Assembly: GCF_000720115.1 (NCBI RefSeq)
Contig: NZ_JOIR01000010.1
Coordinates: 186,001-250,000 of the forward strand
DNA: 64,000 bases
Source: Streptomyces sp. NRRL F-2580
Lineage (GTDB): Bacteria > Actinomycetota > Actinomycetes > Streptomycetales > Streptomycetaceae
Direction: 5' to 3'
Shown: positions 19,024 to 29,386 of the stretch, piece by piece
How the letters are laid out: every line of letters starts with the position of its first letter
How positions within the stretch are numbered: position 1 is the first letter of the stretch
Position numbers and translations under genes: made by a program
The notes under the pieces: generated by a model
The model's input: only the letters and a program-made list of their open reading frames with translations
The model's database searches: none
What the model was told of the DNA's origin: nothing

Positions 19024-20046
19024 ATGCTTATCGCTCAGCGTCCTTCGCTGACCGAAGAGGTCGTCGACGAGTACCGCTCGCGGTTCGTGATCGAGCCGCT
19101 GGAGCCGGGCTTCGGCTACACCCTCGGCAACTCCCTGCGCCGCACGCTCCTGTCCTCGATCCCGGGTGCCGCTGTCACCAGCATCCGCGTGGACGGCGTC
19201 CTGCACGAGTTCACCACCGTGCCGGGTGTGAAGGAAGACGTCACCGACATCATCCTGAACATCAAGCAGCTGGTCGTCTCCTCGGAGCACGACGAGCCGG
19301 TCGTGATGTACCTGCGCAAGCAGGGTCCCGGCCTGGTCACCGCCGCTGACATCGCGCCCCCGGCCGGTGTCGAGGTGCACAACCCGGACCTGGTCCTCGC
19401 CACGCTCAACGGCAAGGGCAAGCTGGAGATGGAGCTGACCGTCGAGCGCGGTCGCGGCTACGTCTCCGCCGTCCAGAACAAGCAGCTGGGCCAGGAGATC
19501 GGCCGCATCCCGGTCGACTCCATCTACAGCCCGGTCCTCAAGGTCACCTACAAGGTCGAGGCGACCCGAGTCGAGCAGCGCACCGACTTCGACAAGCTGA
19601 TCGTCGACGTCGAGACCAAGCAGGCCATGCGCCCGCGCGACGCCATGGCGTCCGCCGGCAAGACCCTGGTCGAGCTGTTCGGTCTGGCGCGCGAGCTCAA
19701 CATCGACGCCGAGGGCATCGACATGGGCCCGTCCCCGACGGACGCCGCCCTGGCCGCCGACCTGGCGCTGCCGATCGAGGAGCTCGAGCTCACCGTTCGG
19801 TCGTACAACTGCCTCAAGCGCGAGGGCATCCACTCCGTGGGTGAGCTCGTCGCCCGCTCCGAGGCCGACCTGCTCGACATCCGCAACTTCGGTGCGAAGT
19901 CGATCGACGAGGTCAAGGCGAAGCTGGCCGGCATGGGCCTGGCCCTCAAGGACAGCCCGCCCGGATTCGACCCGACCGCCGCCGCCGACGCCTTCGGCGC
20001 CGACGACGACGCGGACGCCGGTTTCGTCGAGACCGAGCAGTACTAG
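19024..20046 (+). CDS. rpoA: RNA polymerase alpha subunit
   Basis: Alpha (340 residues) forms the dimer that nucleates RNA polymerase assembly. The N-terminal domain spans about 1-230 ([19 protein letters not shown]). The C-terminal domain (about 250-320; [20 protein letters not shown]) binds UP elements and activators. An acidic tail ([16 protein letters not shown]) closes it. It sits in the normal place between rpsK and rplQ. Confidence 0.98.
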   Translation: MLIAQRPSLTEEVVDEYRSRFVIEPLEPGFGYTLGNSLRRTLLSSIPGAAVTSIRVDGVLHEFTTVPGVKEDVTDIILNIKQLVVSSEHDEPVVMYLRKQGPGLVTAADIAPPAGVEVHNPDLVLATLNGKGKLEMELTVERGRGYVSAVQNKQLGQEIGRIPVDSIYSPVLKVTYKVEATRVEQRTDFDKLIVDVETKQAMRPRDAMASAGKTLVELFGLARELNIDAEGIDMGPSPTDAALAADLALPIEELELTVRSYNCLKREGIHSVGELVARSEADLLDIRNFGAKSIDEVKAKLAGMGLALKDSPPGFDPTAAADAFGADDDADAGFVETEQY

Positions 20047-20150
20047 AAAACTTGTGGGGGGCTCACGCCCCCCGCACCCCCCTCTCGCGACCGCTTGAGG
20101 GAACTGACTCCGGTACCTGACACGGCCGGTGCAGATTTGAAGGAGTAACA

Positions 20151-20612
20151 ATGCCGCGTCCCGCAAAGGGTGCCCGCCTGGGCGGCTCCGCCGCGCACGA
20201 GAAGCACCTCCTCGCGAACCTCGCGAAGGCGCTCTTCGAGCACGGCCGCATCACCACCACCGAGGCCAAGGCCCGTCGCCTGCGTCCCTACGCCGAGCGT
20301 CTGGTCACCAAGGCGAAGAAGGGCGACATCCACAACCGTCGCCTGGTGCTGCAGACGATCACGGACAAGAGCATCGTGCACACGCTGTTCACCGAGATCG
20401 CCCCGCGCTACGAGAACCGCCCCGGTGGTTACACGCGCATCACCAAGATCGGCAACCGTCGTGGCGACAACGCCCCGATGGCCGTGATCGAGCTGGTCGA
20501 GGCCCTCACGGTCGCCCAGCAGGCCACTGGTGAGGCCGAGGCCGCCACCAAGCGCGCGGTCAAGGAGGCGGAGGCTGTCGAGACCCCCGCCGAGGAGACC
20601 AAGGAGGCCTGA
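20151..20612 (+). CDS. rplQ: 50S ribosomal protein L17
   Basis: L17 (153 residues) surrounds the tunnel exit. [20 protein letters not shown] and [22 protein letters not shown] are diagnostic. After about residue 122 comes an Ala/Glu-rich extension common in actinobacteria. GAAGGAG precedes the ATG. Last gene of the superoperon before a strong terminator. Confidence 0.97.
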   Translation: MPRPAKGARLGGSAAHEKHLLANLAKALFEHGRITTTEAKARRLRPYAERLVTKAKKGDIHNRRLVLQTITDKSIVHTLFTEIAPRYENRPGGYTRITKIGNRRGDNAPMAVIELVEALTVAQQATGEAEAATKRAVKEAEAVETPAEETKEA

Positions 20613-20645
20613 TCCCCCGGGATCACGCTTGCTTGATCGGCTCTG

Positions 20646-20678
20646 AACGGGCCCGCCCCTTCCGGGGGCGGGCCCGTT
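20646..20678 (+). terminator. Terminator of the ribosomal superoperon
   Basis: A perfect 14-bp stem pairs 20646-20659 with 20665-20678, loop 20660-20664, followed by TCTG. It lies 33 bp after the rplQ stop. Confidence 0.85.
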
Positions 20679-20711
20679 CTGCATTGCGGTGACTCTGAGA
20701 GGATCTGTCAC

Positions 20712-21563
20712 GTGAGTGACGAGGTGGAGCCCGGGCACGTCCGGGTGCGGCTGGACCTGAGCTACGACGGCAAGGACTTCTCCGGCTGGGCGAAGCAGCG
20801 CGTGCTGCGCACCGTCCAGGGCGAGCTGGAGTCGGCCCTGCAGACCGTGATGCGGCTGTCCGAGCCGGTCGAGCTGACCGTGGCCGGGCGTACCGACGCG
20901 GGCGTGCACGCCCGCGGGCAGGTCGCCCAGTTCGACCTCGCCGAGGAGGTGTGGGCCGAGCACCACGACAAGCTGCTGCGCCGCCTCGCGGGACGGCTGC
21001 CGCACGACGTACGGGTGTGGAAGGTCGCCGAGGCCCCCGAGGGCTTCAACGCGCGCTTCTCGGCCATCTGGCGCCGCTACGCCTACCGCGTCGGCGACCA
21101 CCAGGGGGGCGTCGACCCGCTGCGCCGCGGCCACGTGCTGTGGCACCAGTGGCCCCTCGACGTGGACGCCATGAACGAGGCCGCCGCCCCGCTGCTCGGC
21201 GAGCACGACTTCGCCGCGTACTGCAAGAAGCGCGAGGGCGCCACGACCATCCGCACGCTCCAGCAGCTCAGCTGGGAGCGCGCCGAGGACGGGATCGTCA
21301 CCGCGACCGTCCGCGCCGACGCCTTCTGCCACAACATGGTCCGCTCGCTGGTGGGCGCCCTGCTGCACGTCGGCGACGGGCACCGGCCCACCGACTGGCC
21401 CGGCAAGGTCCTGCGGGCCGCCGTACGGGACTCCTCGGTGCACGTGGTCAAGCCGCACGGGCTGACCCTGGAGGAGGTCGGCTACCCGGCGGACGAGCTG
21501 CTGGCCGCCCGCAGCAAGGAAGCCCGCAACATGCGCACCCTCCCCGGAGCCGGCTGCTGCTGA
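20712..21563 (+). CDS. truA: tRNA pseudouridine(38-40) synthase TruA
   Basis: Isomerises U38-U40 in the tRNA anticodon arm. The catalytic Asp is D62 within [10 protein letters not shown]. Later conserved parts include [16 protein letters not shown] and [17 protein letters not shown]. It has 283 residues and starts at GTG 20712. The rplQ-truA link is widely conserved. Confidence 0.97.
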   Translation: MSDEVEPGHVRVRLDLSYDGKDFSGWAKQRVLRTVQGELESALQTVMRLSEPVELTVAGRTDAGVHARGQVAQFDLAEEVWAEHHDKLLRRLAGRLPHDVRVWKVAEAPEGFNARFSAIWRRYAYRVGDHQGGVDPLRRGHVLWHQWPLDVDAMNEAAAPLLGEHDFAAYCKKREGATTIRTLQQLSWERAEDGIVTATVRADAFCHNMVRSLVGALLHVGDGHRPTDWPGKVLRAAVRDSSVHVVKPHGLTLEEVGYPADELLAARSKEARNMRTLPGAGCC

Positions 21564-21616
21564 GCGCCCGCCAATCCGGTTGGGTGGATCGGCACCGGAC
21601 CGGGAGAATGCCGGGC

Positions 21617-23236
21617 ATGGGACATCTCGAAGTCAGCCACCTGGAGTACTACCTTCCCGACGGGCGGGTCCTGCTCCCCGACGTCTCCTTCCGCGTGGGG
21701 GAGGGGTCGGTGGTCGCCCTCGTGGGGGCGAACGGGGCCGGCAAGACCACCCTGCTGAAGATGATCTCCGGGGAGCTCCAGCCGCACGGCGGCGGCGTGA
21801 CCGTCTCCGGCGGTCTCGGCGTGATGTCGCAGTTCGTCGGCTCGGTGCGGGACGAGACGACCGTGCGGGACCTCCTGGTGTCGGTGGCCCAGCCGCGGAT
21901 CCGGGAGGCCGCCAAGGCCGTGGACCGGGCCGAGCAGCTGATCCTGACCGTCGACGACGAGGCCGCGCAGATGGCCTACGCGCAGGCGCTCAGCGACTGG
22001 GCGGACGTCCAGGGCTACGAGGCGGAGACCCTGTGGGACGTCTGCACCATGGCCGCGCTGGCCATCCCGTACGACACCGCGCAGTTCCGCGAGGTCCGCA
22101 CGCTGTCGGGCGGTGAGCAGAAGCGGCTCGTGCTGGAGGCGCTGCTGCGCGGGCCGGACGAGGTGCTGCTGCTCGACGAGCCGGACAACTACCTCGACGT
22201 CCCCGGCAAGCGGTGGCTGGAGGACCAGCTCAAGGCGACCCGCAAGACCGTGCTGTTCGTCTCGCACGACCGGGAGCTGCTGACCCGGGCCGCCGAGAAG
22301 ATCATCAGCCTGGAGGCGAGCCCGATGGGCTCCGACGTCTGGGTGCACGGCGCGGGCTTCGACACCTACCACGACGCCCGCAAGGAGCGCTTCGCGCGTT
22401 TCGAGGAGCTCAAGCGGCGCTGGGACGAGGAGCACGCCCGGCTCAAGGCCCTGGTCCTGCGGCTGCGCAACCAGGCCGCGAGCAGCCCCGACATGGCCTC
22501 GCGGTACCGCGCGATGCAGACCCGCTTCCAGAAGTTCGAGGAGGCGGGCCCTCCGCCGGAGCCGCCGCGGGAGCAGGACATCCGGATGCGGCTCAAGGGC
22601 GGGCGTACGGGCGTACGCGCGCTGACGGTGGAGAACCTGGAGCTCACGGGGCTGATGAAGCCCTTCTCGCTGGAGGTCTTCTACGGCGAGCGGGTCGCCG
22701 TGCTGGGCTCGAACGGCTCCGGCAAATCGCACTTCCTGCGGCTGATGGCCGGCGAGGACGTCAAGCACACGGGCACGTGGAAGCTGGGCGCACGGGTGGT
22801 TCCCGGCCACTTCGCGCAGACGCACGCCCACCCCGAACTGTTCGGCCGCACCCTCGTCGACATCCTGTGGACGGAGGCGGCGAAGCCGCTCGGCGCGGCG
22901 ATGGGCGCGCTGCGCCGGTACGAGCTGGAGCGCCAGGGCGACCAGCCGTTCGAGAAGCTCTCGGGCGGCCAGCAGGCACGCTTCCAGATCCTGCTGCTGG
23001 AGCTGGCGGGGACCACGGCGCTGCTGCTGGACGAGCCGACGGACAACCTGGACCTGGAGTCCGCGGAGGCGCTCCAGGACGGCCTGGAGGCGTACGAGGG
23101 GACTGTGCTGTGCGTCACGCACGACCGCTGGTTCGCGCGCACATTTGACCGTTACCTGGTCTTCGGTTCGGACGGTGTTGTGCGGGAGACTCAGGAGCCC
23201 GTCTGGGACGAACGTAGAGTCGAACGCAAGCGCTAG
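21617..23236 (+). CDS. ABC-F family ATPase (putative translation factor)
   Basis: A soluble protein of 539 residues with two ABC domains and no membrane segment. Domain 1 has Walker A GANGAGKTT, signature LSGGEQKR and Walker B LLLDEPDNYLD. A charged helical linker (about residues 240-310) follows. Domain 2 has GSNGSGKSH, LSGGQQAR and LLLDEPTDNLD. ABC-F proteins act on the ribosome, relieving stalling or antibiotics, rather than in transport. ATG 21617 is chosen because GGGAG lies 10 nt upstream; ATG 21608 is too close to it. Its place beside ribosomal genes fits a housekeeping translation role, but an antibiotic-protection role cannot be excluded. Confidence 0.9.
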   Translation: MGHLEVSHLEYYLPDGRVLLPDVSFRVGEGSVVALVGANGAGKTTLLKMISGELQPHGGGVTVSGGLGVMSQFVGSVRDETTVRDLLVSVAQPRIREAAKAVDRAEQLILTVDDEAAQMAYAQALSDWADVQGYEAETLWDVCTMAALAIPYDTAQFREVRTLSGGEQKRLVLEALLRGPDEVLLLDEPDNYLDVPGKRWLEDQLKATRKTVLFVSHDRELLTRAAEKIISLEASPMGSDVWVHGAGFDTYHDARKERFARFEELKRRWDEEHARLKALVLRLRNQAASSPDMASRYRAMQTRFQKFEEAGPPPEPPREQDIRMRLKGGRTGVRALTVENLELTGLMKPFSLEVFYGERVAVLGSNGSGKSHFLRLMAGEDVKHTGTWKLGARVVPGHFAQTHAHPELFGRTLVDILWTEAAKPLGAAMGALRRYELERQGDQPFEKLSGGQQARFQILLLELAGTTALLLDEPTDNLDLESAEALQDGLEAYEGTVLCVTHDRWFARTFDRYLVFGSDGVVRETQEPVWDERRVERKR

Positions 23237-23278
23237 GGGGATACCGTCACCCCCTCGGATGAGTGAGGGGCAGGCGTC

Positions 23279-24574
23279 GTGGGGCTGCGGCCTAGCATCT
23301 GGCTGATGAAGTGGGAGAACCAGACCTCCGGAACGCCGGCCTCTGGGAGCCGGCTGATCGACTGGCTGCTGCGGCCGGCCTCCCGGTCCTTGCAGGTGCT
23401 CTCCCTCGCGGTGCTCCTCGGGGTCGCCGTCTCCACGAGCCTGCGCGCGAACTGGGGCTCGGACAACGCCTTCGTGGTCAAGGCGGCGCAGACGCTGCTC
23501 GCGGGCGGGTCCCCGTACGAGGACAAGCGCTTCCTCTACCTCCCCAGCGCCGTGATCATGGCGGTCCCGGAGGCCCTGCTGCCGCGGATGGTGCTGCAGT
23601 GGGTCCTGCCGGTCGGGATGTCGGGGCTGCTGGGCGCGGGCTGGCTGGCCGCGCTGCGGATGTTCTCGGTGCCGCTGCGCTCGCGCTTCGCGGTCGGCGG
23701 TTTCGCGGTCTTCGCCCTCGCCTACAAGCCGTACGTGAACCTCGTGCTGATCGGCAACTGGACCGCCATCTCGGCGGCCGCGCTGCCGGTGGCGCTGCTG
23801 CTCGCGCACCGGCGGTCGTGGGCGGCGGCCGGGCTGGTGGTCGGGCTGGCGATCGCGTGCAAGCCGATGCTGGTGCCGATCGGGCTGCTGTTCCTGCTCG
23901 CCCGGCAGTGGCGGGGGCTGGCCGCGGCGGTGCTGGTGCCGCTGGGGCTCTCGCTGGCCGGCGCGCTGATGATGCCGAGCCCGTCGCTGTTCTTCACCAA
24001 GACCCTGCCCTTCCTGCTCCACGGGCAGGACGCGTACGCGCTGCCCTGGGACGCCTCGCCGATCGCGGTGCTGCCGCGGCTGGGGGTGCCCGAGCCGCTC
24101 GCGGTGCTGTTCGCGTTCGCGGGGGCCGGGGCCGGTCTGTGGGCGGTCTGGGTGCGGTGGCACAGGCAGGACGAGGCCGACGGGGGTGAGCTGCGGCTGG
24201 TGGAGACCGCCTGCCTGGTGATGCTCGCCGCATTCCTGGTGTCGCGGCCGTCCTTCGACCACTACCTGCTGGTGGTGCTTCCGCTGCTGCTGGCCTCGGC
24301 GGTGCGGCCGGGCTCGATGCCCCGATCGCCCTGGTTCTGGCTGGCGTTGACGCCCCAGGTGGCCCTGGTCCCGTGGCCCTCGGAGCTGGCCCACAAGCGG
24401 CGCGCCTTCAAGGACTGCGCGACCCTGTGCGGGCTCGTGATTCTGCTGGCGCGTCGTGTGCTGCGCTCCGGTCGGGTTATTCTGGGGCCAGTAACAACTG
24501 CGGGGTCCCCACCCAGGACCGAACCGGAGTGCGCCGCGACGCCAGCAGAATCGGCATCGCGGACCGCGTTTTGA
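23279..24574 (+). CDS. GT87-like polytopic membrane glycosyltransferase
   Basis: A 431-residue protein with about ten hydrophobic segments. The N-terminal NWGSDNAFVVKAAQTLLAGGSPYED and the membrane-loop KPMLVPIGLLFLLARQWRG pattern resemble GT87/DUF2029 alpha-mannosyltransferases, which use polyprenyl-phosphate mannose. The Asp of the first external loop (GSDN) would be the catalytic acid if the family call is right. GTG 23279 has GAGGGG 8 nt upstream; ATG 23306 is an alternative. It sits between the ABC-F gene and rplM. Its acceptor is unknown. Confidence 0.7.
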   Translation: MGLRPSIWLMKWENQTSGTPASGSRLIDWLLRPASRSLQVLSLAVLLGVAVSTSLRANWGSDNAFVVKAAQTLLAGGSPYEDKRFLYLPSAVIMAVPEALLPRMVLQWVLPVGMSGLLGAGWLAALRMFSVPLRSRFAVGGFAVFALAYKPYVNLVLIGNWTAISAAALPVALLLAHRRSWAAAGLVVGLAIACKPMLVPIGLLFLLARQWRGLAAAVLVPLGLSLAGALMMPSPSLFFTKTLPFLLHGQDAYALPWDASPIAVLPRLGVPEPLAVLFAFAGAGAGLWAVWVRWHRQDEADGGELRLVETACLVMLAAFLVSRPSFDHYLLVVLPLLLASAVRPGSMPRSPWFWLALTPQVALVPWPSELAHKRRAFKDCATLCGLVILLARRVLRSGRVILGPVTTAGSPPRTEPECAATPAESASRTAF

Positions 24575-24805
24575 CCCGTACGGGTCTGCTTGGGTATCCT
24601 GCTGGTTTGTTATGCGTATTGGCTTGCTCATTCTCACGTGAAAGGGCCTTGCGCCGGTCCACCGGACCGATGACCAGCGGTTCACACGGGTTGCGTCCCC
24701 GATGTGAACGAGGGCTGTCGTGATCGTCCGTGGTGACCCTGTCAGGACCTTCCCGTGGGGCTTGCGCCCGTGGGATACCACCACTGAAGAAGCGAAGGCA
24801 TACGC

Positions 24806-25249
24806 GTGCGTACGTTCAGCCCCAAGCCCGGCGACATCTCGCGCCAGTGGCTCGTCATCGACGCCCAGGACGTTGTCCTCGGCCGTCTGGCGACCCAGGC
24901 CGCTGCCCTCCTGCGGGGTAAGCACAAGCCGACTTACGCCCCCCACATGGACATGGGCGACTTCGTCATCATCGTCAACGCCGACAAGGTTCACCTGTCC
25001 GGCAACAAGGCGTCGCAGAAGATGGCGTACCGCCACTCCGGCTACCCGGGTGGTCTCCGCTCCGTGCGCTACGACGACCTCCTGGCGAACAACCCGGAGA
25101 AGGCCGTCGAGAAGGCCATCAAGGGCATGCTCCCCAAGAACACCCTGGGCCGTCAGATGCTCTCGAAGCTGAAGGTCTACTCGGGCGACCAGCACCCCCA
25201 CGCTGCCCAGCAGCCGGTGCCGTTCGAGATCACCCAGGTCGCGCAGTAG
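24806..25249 (+). CDS. rplM: 50S ribosomal protein L13
   Basis: L13 (147 residues) is an early 50S assembly protein. [20 protein letters not shown] and [12 protein letters not shown] are typical. GTG start at 24806 with GAAGCGAAGG upstream. The 231-bp region before it has no other gene and probably holds the rplM-rpsI promoter and leader. Confidence 0.98.
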   Translation: MRTFSPKPGDISRQWLVIDAQDVVLGRLATQAAALLRGKHKPTYAPHMDMGDFVIIVNADKVHLSGNKASQKMAYRHSGYPGGLRSVRYDDLLANNPEKAVEKAIKGMLPKNTLGRQMLSKLKVYSGDQHPHAAQQPVPFEITQVAQ

Positions 25250-25291
25250 TTCCGGCCACCCCCTAAGACGTAGAAAATTCTGAGGAGCATC

Positions 25292-25810
25292 GTGGCCGAG
25301 ACCACCGCCGAGACGACCGTCGAAGAGTTCGAGGGCAACGTCGAGGAGTACACCAGCGAGTCCGAGGTTGTCGTCGAGGGCGACTACACCTCCGAGTCCC
25401 TTGCCGGCCGCTTCGGCGACCCCCAGCCGGCCGCCGGCCTGGGCCGTCGCAAGAACGCCATCGCCCGCGTCCGGATCGTTCCGGGCACCGGCAAGTGGAA
25501 GATCAACGGTCGCACCCTTGAGGACTACTTCCCCAACAAGGTGCACCAGCAGGAAGTCAACGAGCCGTTCAAGCTGCTCGAGCTCGACAACCGCTACGAC
25601 GTCATCGCCCGCATCTCGGGTGGCGGCGTGTCCGGCCAGGCCGGCGCCCTGCGCCTCGGCGTGGCCCGTGCGCTGAACGAGGCGGACGTGGACAACAACC
25701 GCCCGGCGCTGAAGAAGGCCGGCTTCCTCTCCCGCGACGACCGTGCGGTCGAGCGCAAGAAGGCCGGTCTCAAGAAGGCCCGTAAGGCTCCGCAGTACAG
25801 CAAGCGTTAA
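25292..25810 (+). CDS. rpsI: 30S ribosomal protein S9 with acidic N-terminal extension
   Basis: S9 (172 residues) reaches the P-site tRNA with its C-terminus (QYSKR). The S9 domain starts at about residue 45 ([14 protein letters not shown]). The first 45 residues are an acidic extension ([16 protein letters not shown]) of the kind found in actinobacteria. GTG start 25292 follows CTGAGGAGC. It forms a two-gene unit with rplM. Confidence 0.97.
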   Translation: MAETTAETTVEEFEGNVEEYTSESEVVVEGDYTSESLAGRFGDPQPAAGLGRRKNAIARVRIVPGTGKWKINGRTLEDYFPNKVHQQEVNEPFKLLELDNRYDVIARISGGGVSGQAGALRLGVARALNEADVDNNRPALKKAGFLSRDDRAVERKKAGLKKARKAPQYSKR

Positions 25811-25834
25811 TCTGCGCCTGCTGTTCTGCAACGA

Positions 25835-25873
25835 AACCGCCCCGGCAGCACTCTCTGTGCTGCCGGGGCGGTT
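25835..25873 (+). terminator. Terminator after rpsI
   Basis: A perfect 16-bp stem pairs 25835-25850 with 25858-25873 around a 7-nt loop, 24 bp past the rpsI stop. Confidence 0.85.
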
Positions 25874-25945
25874 CGTTTACCGCCACAAGCGGCAAAACCT
25901 GTCACAAGCGGTCACAATGCGATGCGGAAACTCGGGAGGACAACA

Positions 25946-27304
25946 GTGGGACGACTCTTCGGGACGGACGGTGTACGCGGCGTTGCCAACGCGGATCTGA
26001 CGGCGGAGCTCGCGCTCGGCCTCTCCGTGGCGGCTGCCCACGTACTGGCCGAAGCGGGCACCTTCGCGGGCCACCGGGCGACGGCCGTGGTCGGCCGGGA
26101 CCCCCGGGCCTCCGGCGAATTCCTCGAGGCGGCGGTCGTGGCCGGCCTCGCGAGCGCGGGCGTGGACGTCCTGCGCGTCGGTGTGCTGCCCACCCCGGCG
26201 GTGGCGTATCTCACCGGTGCGCTGGGTGCCGACCTCGGCGTGATGCTCTCCGCCAGCCACAACGCCATGCCGGACAACGGCGTCAAGTTCTTCGCGCGCG
26301 GCGGCCACAAGCTCGCCGACGAGCTGGAGGACCGCATCGAGTCCGTCTACGAGGAGCACCGCACCGGCGCCCCGTGGGACCGGCCCACCGGCTCCGGCGT
26401 CGGCCGGGTCTCCGACTACACCGAGGGCTTCGAGAAGTACGTCGCCCACCTCATCGGGGTCCTCCCCAACCGCCTCGACGGCCTGAAGATCGTCCTGGAC
26501 GAGGCGCACGGCGCGGCCGCCTACGTCTCGCCCGAGGCCTTCGCCCGGGCCGGCGCGGAGATCATCACGATCGGCGCCGCGCCGGACGGCCTGAACATCA
26601 ACGACGGCTGCGGCTCCACCCACCTCGGCCTGCTCAAGGCGGCCGTCGTCGAGCACGGCGCCGACTTCGGCATCGCGCACGACGGTGACGCCGACCGCTG
26701 CCTCGCCGTGGACGGCTCCGGCGCGGAGGTCGACGGCGACCAGATCCTCGCGGTGCTGGCGCTGGCCATGCGCGAGGCCGGCCAGCTGCGCGGGAACACC
26801 GTGGTCGGCACCGTGATGTCCAACCTGGGCTTCAAGCTGGCCATGGAGGGCGAGGGCATCCAGGTCGTACAGACCGGGGTCGGCGACCGGTACGTGCTGG
26901 AGTCGATGAAGGAGCACGGCTACGCGCTGGGCGGCGAGCAGTCCGGCCACGTGATCATCCTCGACCACGCGACGACCGGTGACGGCACGCTGACCGGCCT
27001 GCTGCTGGCGGCGCGGGTCGCGGCCACCGGCAAGTCCCTCGCCGAGCTGGCGGGCGTCATGCAGCGGCTGCCGCAGGTGCTGGTCAACGTTCCCGACGTG
27101 GACAGGTCCCGGGTCACCACCTCCGCGGAGCTGGCGGCGGCCGTGGCCGACGCCGAGCGTGAGCTGGGCACCACCGGACGGGTGCTGCTCCGTCCGTCCG
27201 GCACCGAGCCCCTCGTACGGGTGATGGTCGAGGCCGCCGACATCGAGCAGGCCCGCGCGATCGCCAGCCGTCTCGCGGACGTCGTGAAGTCGGCGCTCGG
27301 CTAG
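25946..27304 (+). CDS. glmM: Phosphoglucosamine mutase
   Basis: Converts glucosamine-6-P to glucosamine-1-P on the way to UDP-GlcNAc. The catalytic phospho-Ser is S104 in [12 protein letters not shown]. The Mg loop is DGDADRC, the substrate loop GGEQSGH, and the phosphate site [12 protein letters not shown]. It has 452 residues. GTG 25946 is chosen because GGGAGGA lies 5 nt upstream; the in-frame ATG 25922 has no such site. glmS lies 3 kb downstream, so two of the pathway steps are near each other. Confidence 0.97.
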   Translation: MGRLFGTDGVRGVANADLTAELALGLSVAAAHVLAEAGTFAGHRATAVVGRDPRASGEFLEAAVVAGLASAGVDVLRVGVLPTPAVAYLTGALGADLGVMLSASHNAMPDNGVKFFARGGHKLADELEDRIESVYEEHRTGAPWDRPTGSGVGRVSDYTEGFEKYVAHLIGVLPNRLDGLKIVLDEAHGAAAYVSPEAFARAGAEIITIGAAPDGLNINDGCGSTHLGLLKAAVVEHGADFGIAHDGDADRCLAVDGSGAEVDGDQILAVLALAMREAGQLRGNTVVGTVMSNLGFKLAMEGEGIQVVQTGVGDRYVLESMKEHGYALGGEQSGHVIILDHATTGDGTLTGLLLAARVAATGKSLAELAGVMQRLPQVLVNVPDVDRSRVTTSAELAAAVADAERELGTTGRVLLRPSGTEPLVRVMVEAADIEQARAIASRLADVVKSALG

Positions 27305-27316
27305 CAGGCCCACCTC

Positions 27317-28291
27317 CTAGAGGGCGCCTCCACCAGGTCTGCGTGGCGCACCCGGCTTCCGGATCATCCGGTTGTGCTGGGTGCGCCACAGCAGTTTCCA
27401 GGCGATGAGGGTGAGCGTCCCCGAGAGGATGATGCCGCCCAGGTTGAGTGCCAGCTGGATGCCCGAGCCCCACATCTGACCGAGGTCGCCGTAGCTGAGG
27501 GCCACGGCGGCGTTGGCGCCCGCCGGGACGGTGGTCACGGAGATCGCCACGCCGACCAGGGCACCGGCCTTCGCGGACGTCAGCGAGAGCATGCCGGCCA
27601 CGCCCGCGAGCAGCGCCACGACAAACGAGAACGGGTCGGGCTGCCAGATGAAGCTGGTGTTCGGCCGTTCGTTCTCCAGCAGGTGCTCGTGGAAGAGCCC
27701 CAGCGCGTCCATGACCAGGCTGAAGACCGTCGTCGCGATGATCGCCGCCGTGAAACCGACCGCCAGCGCGACGAACGAGCGCCAGGCCAGTTTGGGTCTG
27801 CGCCGCACCAGACCGGTGCAGATGCCGGCGAGCGGGCCGAACTCCGGGCCGACCGCCATCGCGCCCACGATCAGCACGGCGTTGTCGAGCACGACACCGC
27901 ACGCCGCGATCATCGTCGCCAGGATCATGAAGGCGGCGTAGGTGATGGTGAGGGTGGACTCCTCGTGCGTCGACTCGGCGAGCTGTTCCCAGACCACCGC
28001 GTCGGCGGCCTCGCCCGGAGCCTCCTCTTCCGCCTGGTCGGCGCGCCGGGAGATCGACAGGTCGATGTTCTCGACGGCGATCGAACCGGTCCGGTCGACG
28101 CCGAGGGCGCGCATCTCCTGGAGCAGTTCGTCGGCCGACTCGCGGGCGATGTCGCAGAGCACCAGGTCACCCTCCGGGTCGCGGGCGGCTCCGGGCAGGA
28201 CGACCAGGTGGGTGGTGCCGACCGTCTGGTCGATCAGCTCCACCACCCGCTCCGTGAGGTGGTGCGGGGTGATCATCCGCAGATGCAGCAT
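27317..28291 (-). CDS. DUF389 integral membrane protein
   Basis: A 324-residue protein. The N-terminal soluble domain (about 1-110) resembles the alpha/beta part of DUF389 proteins. It is followed by about six membrane segments containing NAVLIVGAMAVGPEFGPLAGIC, the DUF389 hallmark. The function is not established. It is convergent with glmM (12-bp gap) and oriented like coaA, from which it is separated by 16 bp. Confidence 0.85.
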   Translation of the reverse strand: MLHLRMITPHHLTERVVELIDQTVGTTHLVVLPGAARDPEGDLVLCDIARESADELLQEMRALGVDRTGSIAVENIDLSISRRADQAEEEAPGEAADAVVWEQLAESTHEESTLTITYAAFMILATMIAACGVVLDNAVLIVGAMAVGPEFGPLAGICTGLVRRRPKLAWRSFVALAVGFTAAIIATTVFSLVMDALGLFHEHLLENERPNTSFIWQPDPFSFVVALLAGVAGMLSLTSAKAGALVGVAISVTTVPAGANAAVALSYGDLGQMWGSGIQLALNLGGIILSGTLTLIAWKLLWRTQHNRMIRKPGAPRRPGGGAL

Positions 28292-28307
28292 GCCCGCAGC
28301 GTAGCTT

Positions 28308-29357
28308 TCAGAGTTTGCGCAGGCTCAGCTTCTGCACCTTGTGGTCCGGACCCTTGCGGACGACGAGGGTGGCCCGGCCGCGGGTGGGTGCCACGTTCTC
28401 CAGCAGGTTGGGCTTGTTGATCGTCCGCCACATCGTCTGCGCGTACTCCATGGCCTCCTCCTCGGAGACCTGGGTGTACTTGCGGAAGTAGGAGAAAGGA
28501 TTCTGGAAGGCGGTCTCGCGCAGCTTCCGGAAGCGGTTGAGGTACCAGCGCTCGATGTCCTCGGGGCGCGCGTCCACGTACACGCTGAAGTCGAAGTAGT
28601 CGGCGAGGGCGACGCGGGTGCGGCCGTCCGTGCCGGGGAGGGCCGGCTGGAGCACGTTGAGGCCCTCGACGATGAGGATGTCCGGGCGGCGGACGACGAG
28701 CTCCTCGCCGGGGACGATGTCGTAGATCAGGTGCGAGTAGACCGGGGCCCTGACCTCGTCCTTCCCGGCCTTGATGTCGGCGACGAAACGGGTGAGCGCG
28801 CGGCGGTCGTAGGACTCCGGGAAGCCTTTGCGGGAGGTGAGGCCGCGCCGCTGGAGCTCCTTCATCGGGTACAGGAACCCGTCGGTCGTGACCAGCTCGA
28901 CGCGCGGGTGTTCGGGCCAGCGGGCGAGCAGGGCCTGGAGGAGGCGGGCGACGGTGGACTTGCCGACGGCGACCGAACCTGCGACCCCTATGACGAAGGG
29001 CGTGCCCTGCTGGGCGCCGTGCCCGTTGCCCGCGTCCCCGAGGAAGGTGTTCAGGGTGCCGCGGAGGTTGCTGGTGGCGCCGACGTAGAGGTTCAGGAGG
29101 CGGGAGAGCGGCAGGTACACGTCGCGGACCTCGTCGAGGTCGATGACGTCGCCGAGGCCGCGCAGCCGCTCCACCTCGTCGGCGGTCAGCGGCAGCGGGG
29201 TCCGCTCGCGCAGGGCGCTCCACTCGTCCCGGGTGAGGTCGACGTACGGCGAGGCCTCGGGGCCCCGGCGGTGGGCAGGGCGCGTGGGGTGCCCCTCCCG
29301 GCCGCGTCGCTCCGTTGCGTCGTCCGGCGTGCTGCTTCGTGGCGGCGAAGTGATCAC
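28308..29357 (-). CDS. coaA: Type I pantothenate kinase
   Basis: First step of coenzyme A synthesis: ATP-dependent phosphorylation of pantothenate. The P-loop [12 protein letters not shown] lies near residue 128, with [11 protein letters not shown] and [15 protein letters not shown] following, as in the bacterial type I family. The 349-residue frame from GTG 29357 includes about 35 extra low-complexity residues before [13 protein letters not shown], so the true start may be further in. It is probably co-transcribed with the DUF389 gene. Confidence 0.95.
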   Translation of the reverse strand: MITSPPRSSTPDDATERRGREGHPTRPAHRRGPEASPYVDLTRDEWSALRERTPLPLTADEVERLRGLGDVIDLDEVRDVYLPLSRLLNLYVGATSNLRGTLNTFLGDAGNGHGAQQGTPFVIGVAGSVAVGKSTVARLLQALLARWPEHPRVELVTTDGFLYPMKELQRRGLTSRKGFPESYDRRALTRFVADIKAGKDEVRAPVYSHLIYDIVPGEELVVRRPDILIVEGLNVLQPALPGTDGRTRVALADYFDFSVYVDARPEDIERWYLNRFRKLRETAFQNPFSYFRKYTQVSEEEAMEYAQTMWRTINKPNLLENVAPTRGRATLVVRKGPDHKVQKLSLRKL

Positions 29358-29386
29358 ACCGCCATTGTCGGGGCTCGGGGGCGGTT

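Noticed and set aside
24575..24805. A tRNA or small gene in the gap before rplM
   Set aside because: No cloverleaf or RBS-linked frame; the gap is better read as promoter and leader.
21482..25831. A 1449-codon open frame on the minus strand across truA, ABC-F, GT87-like, rplM and rpsI
   Set aside because: It is antisense to five well-supported genes; high third-position GC in Streptomyces removes stop codons from the opposite strand, and its translation shows no recognisable domain.
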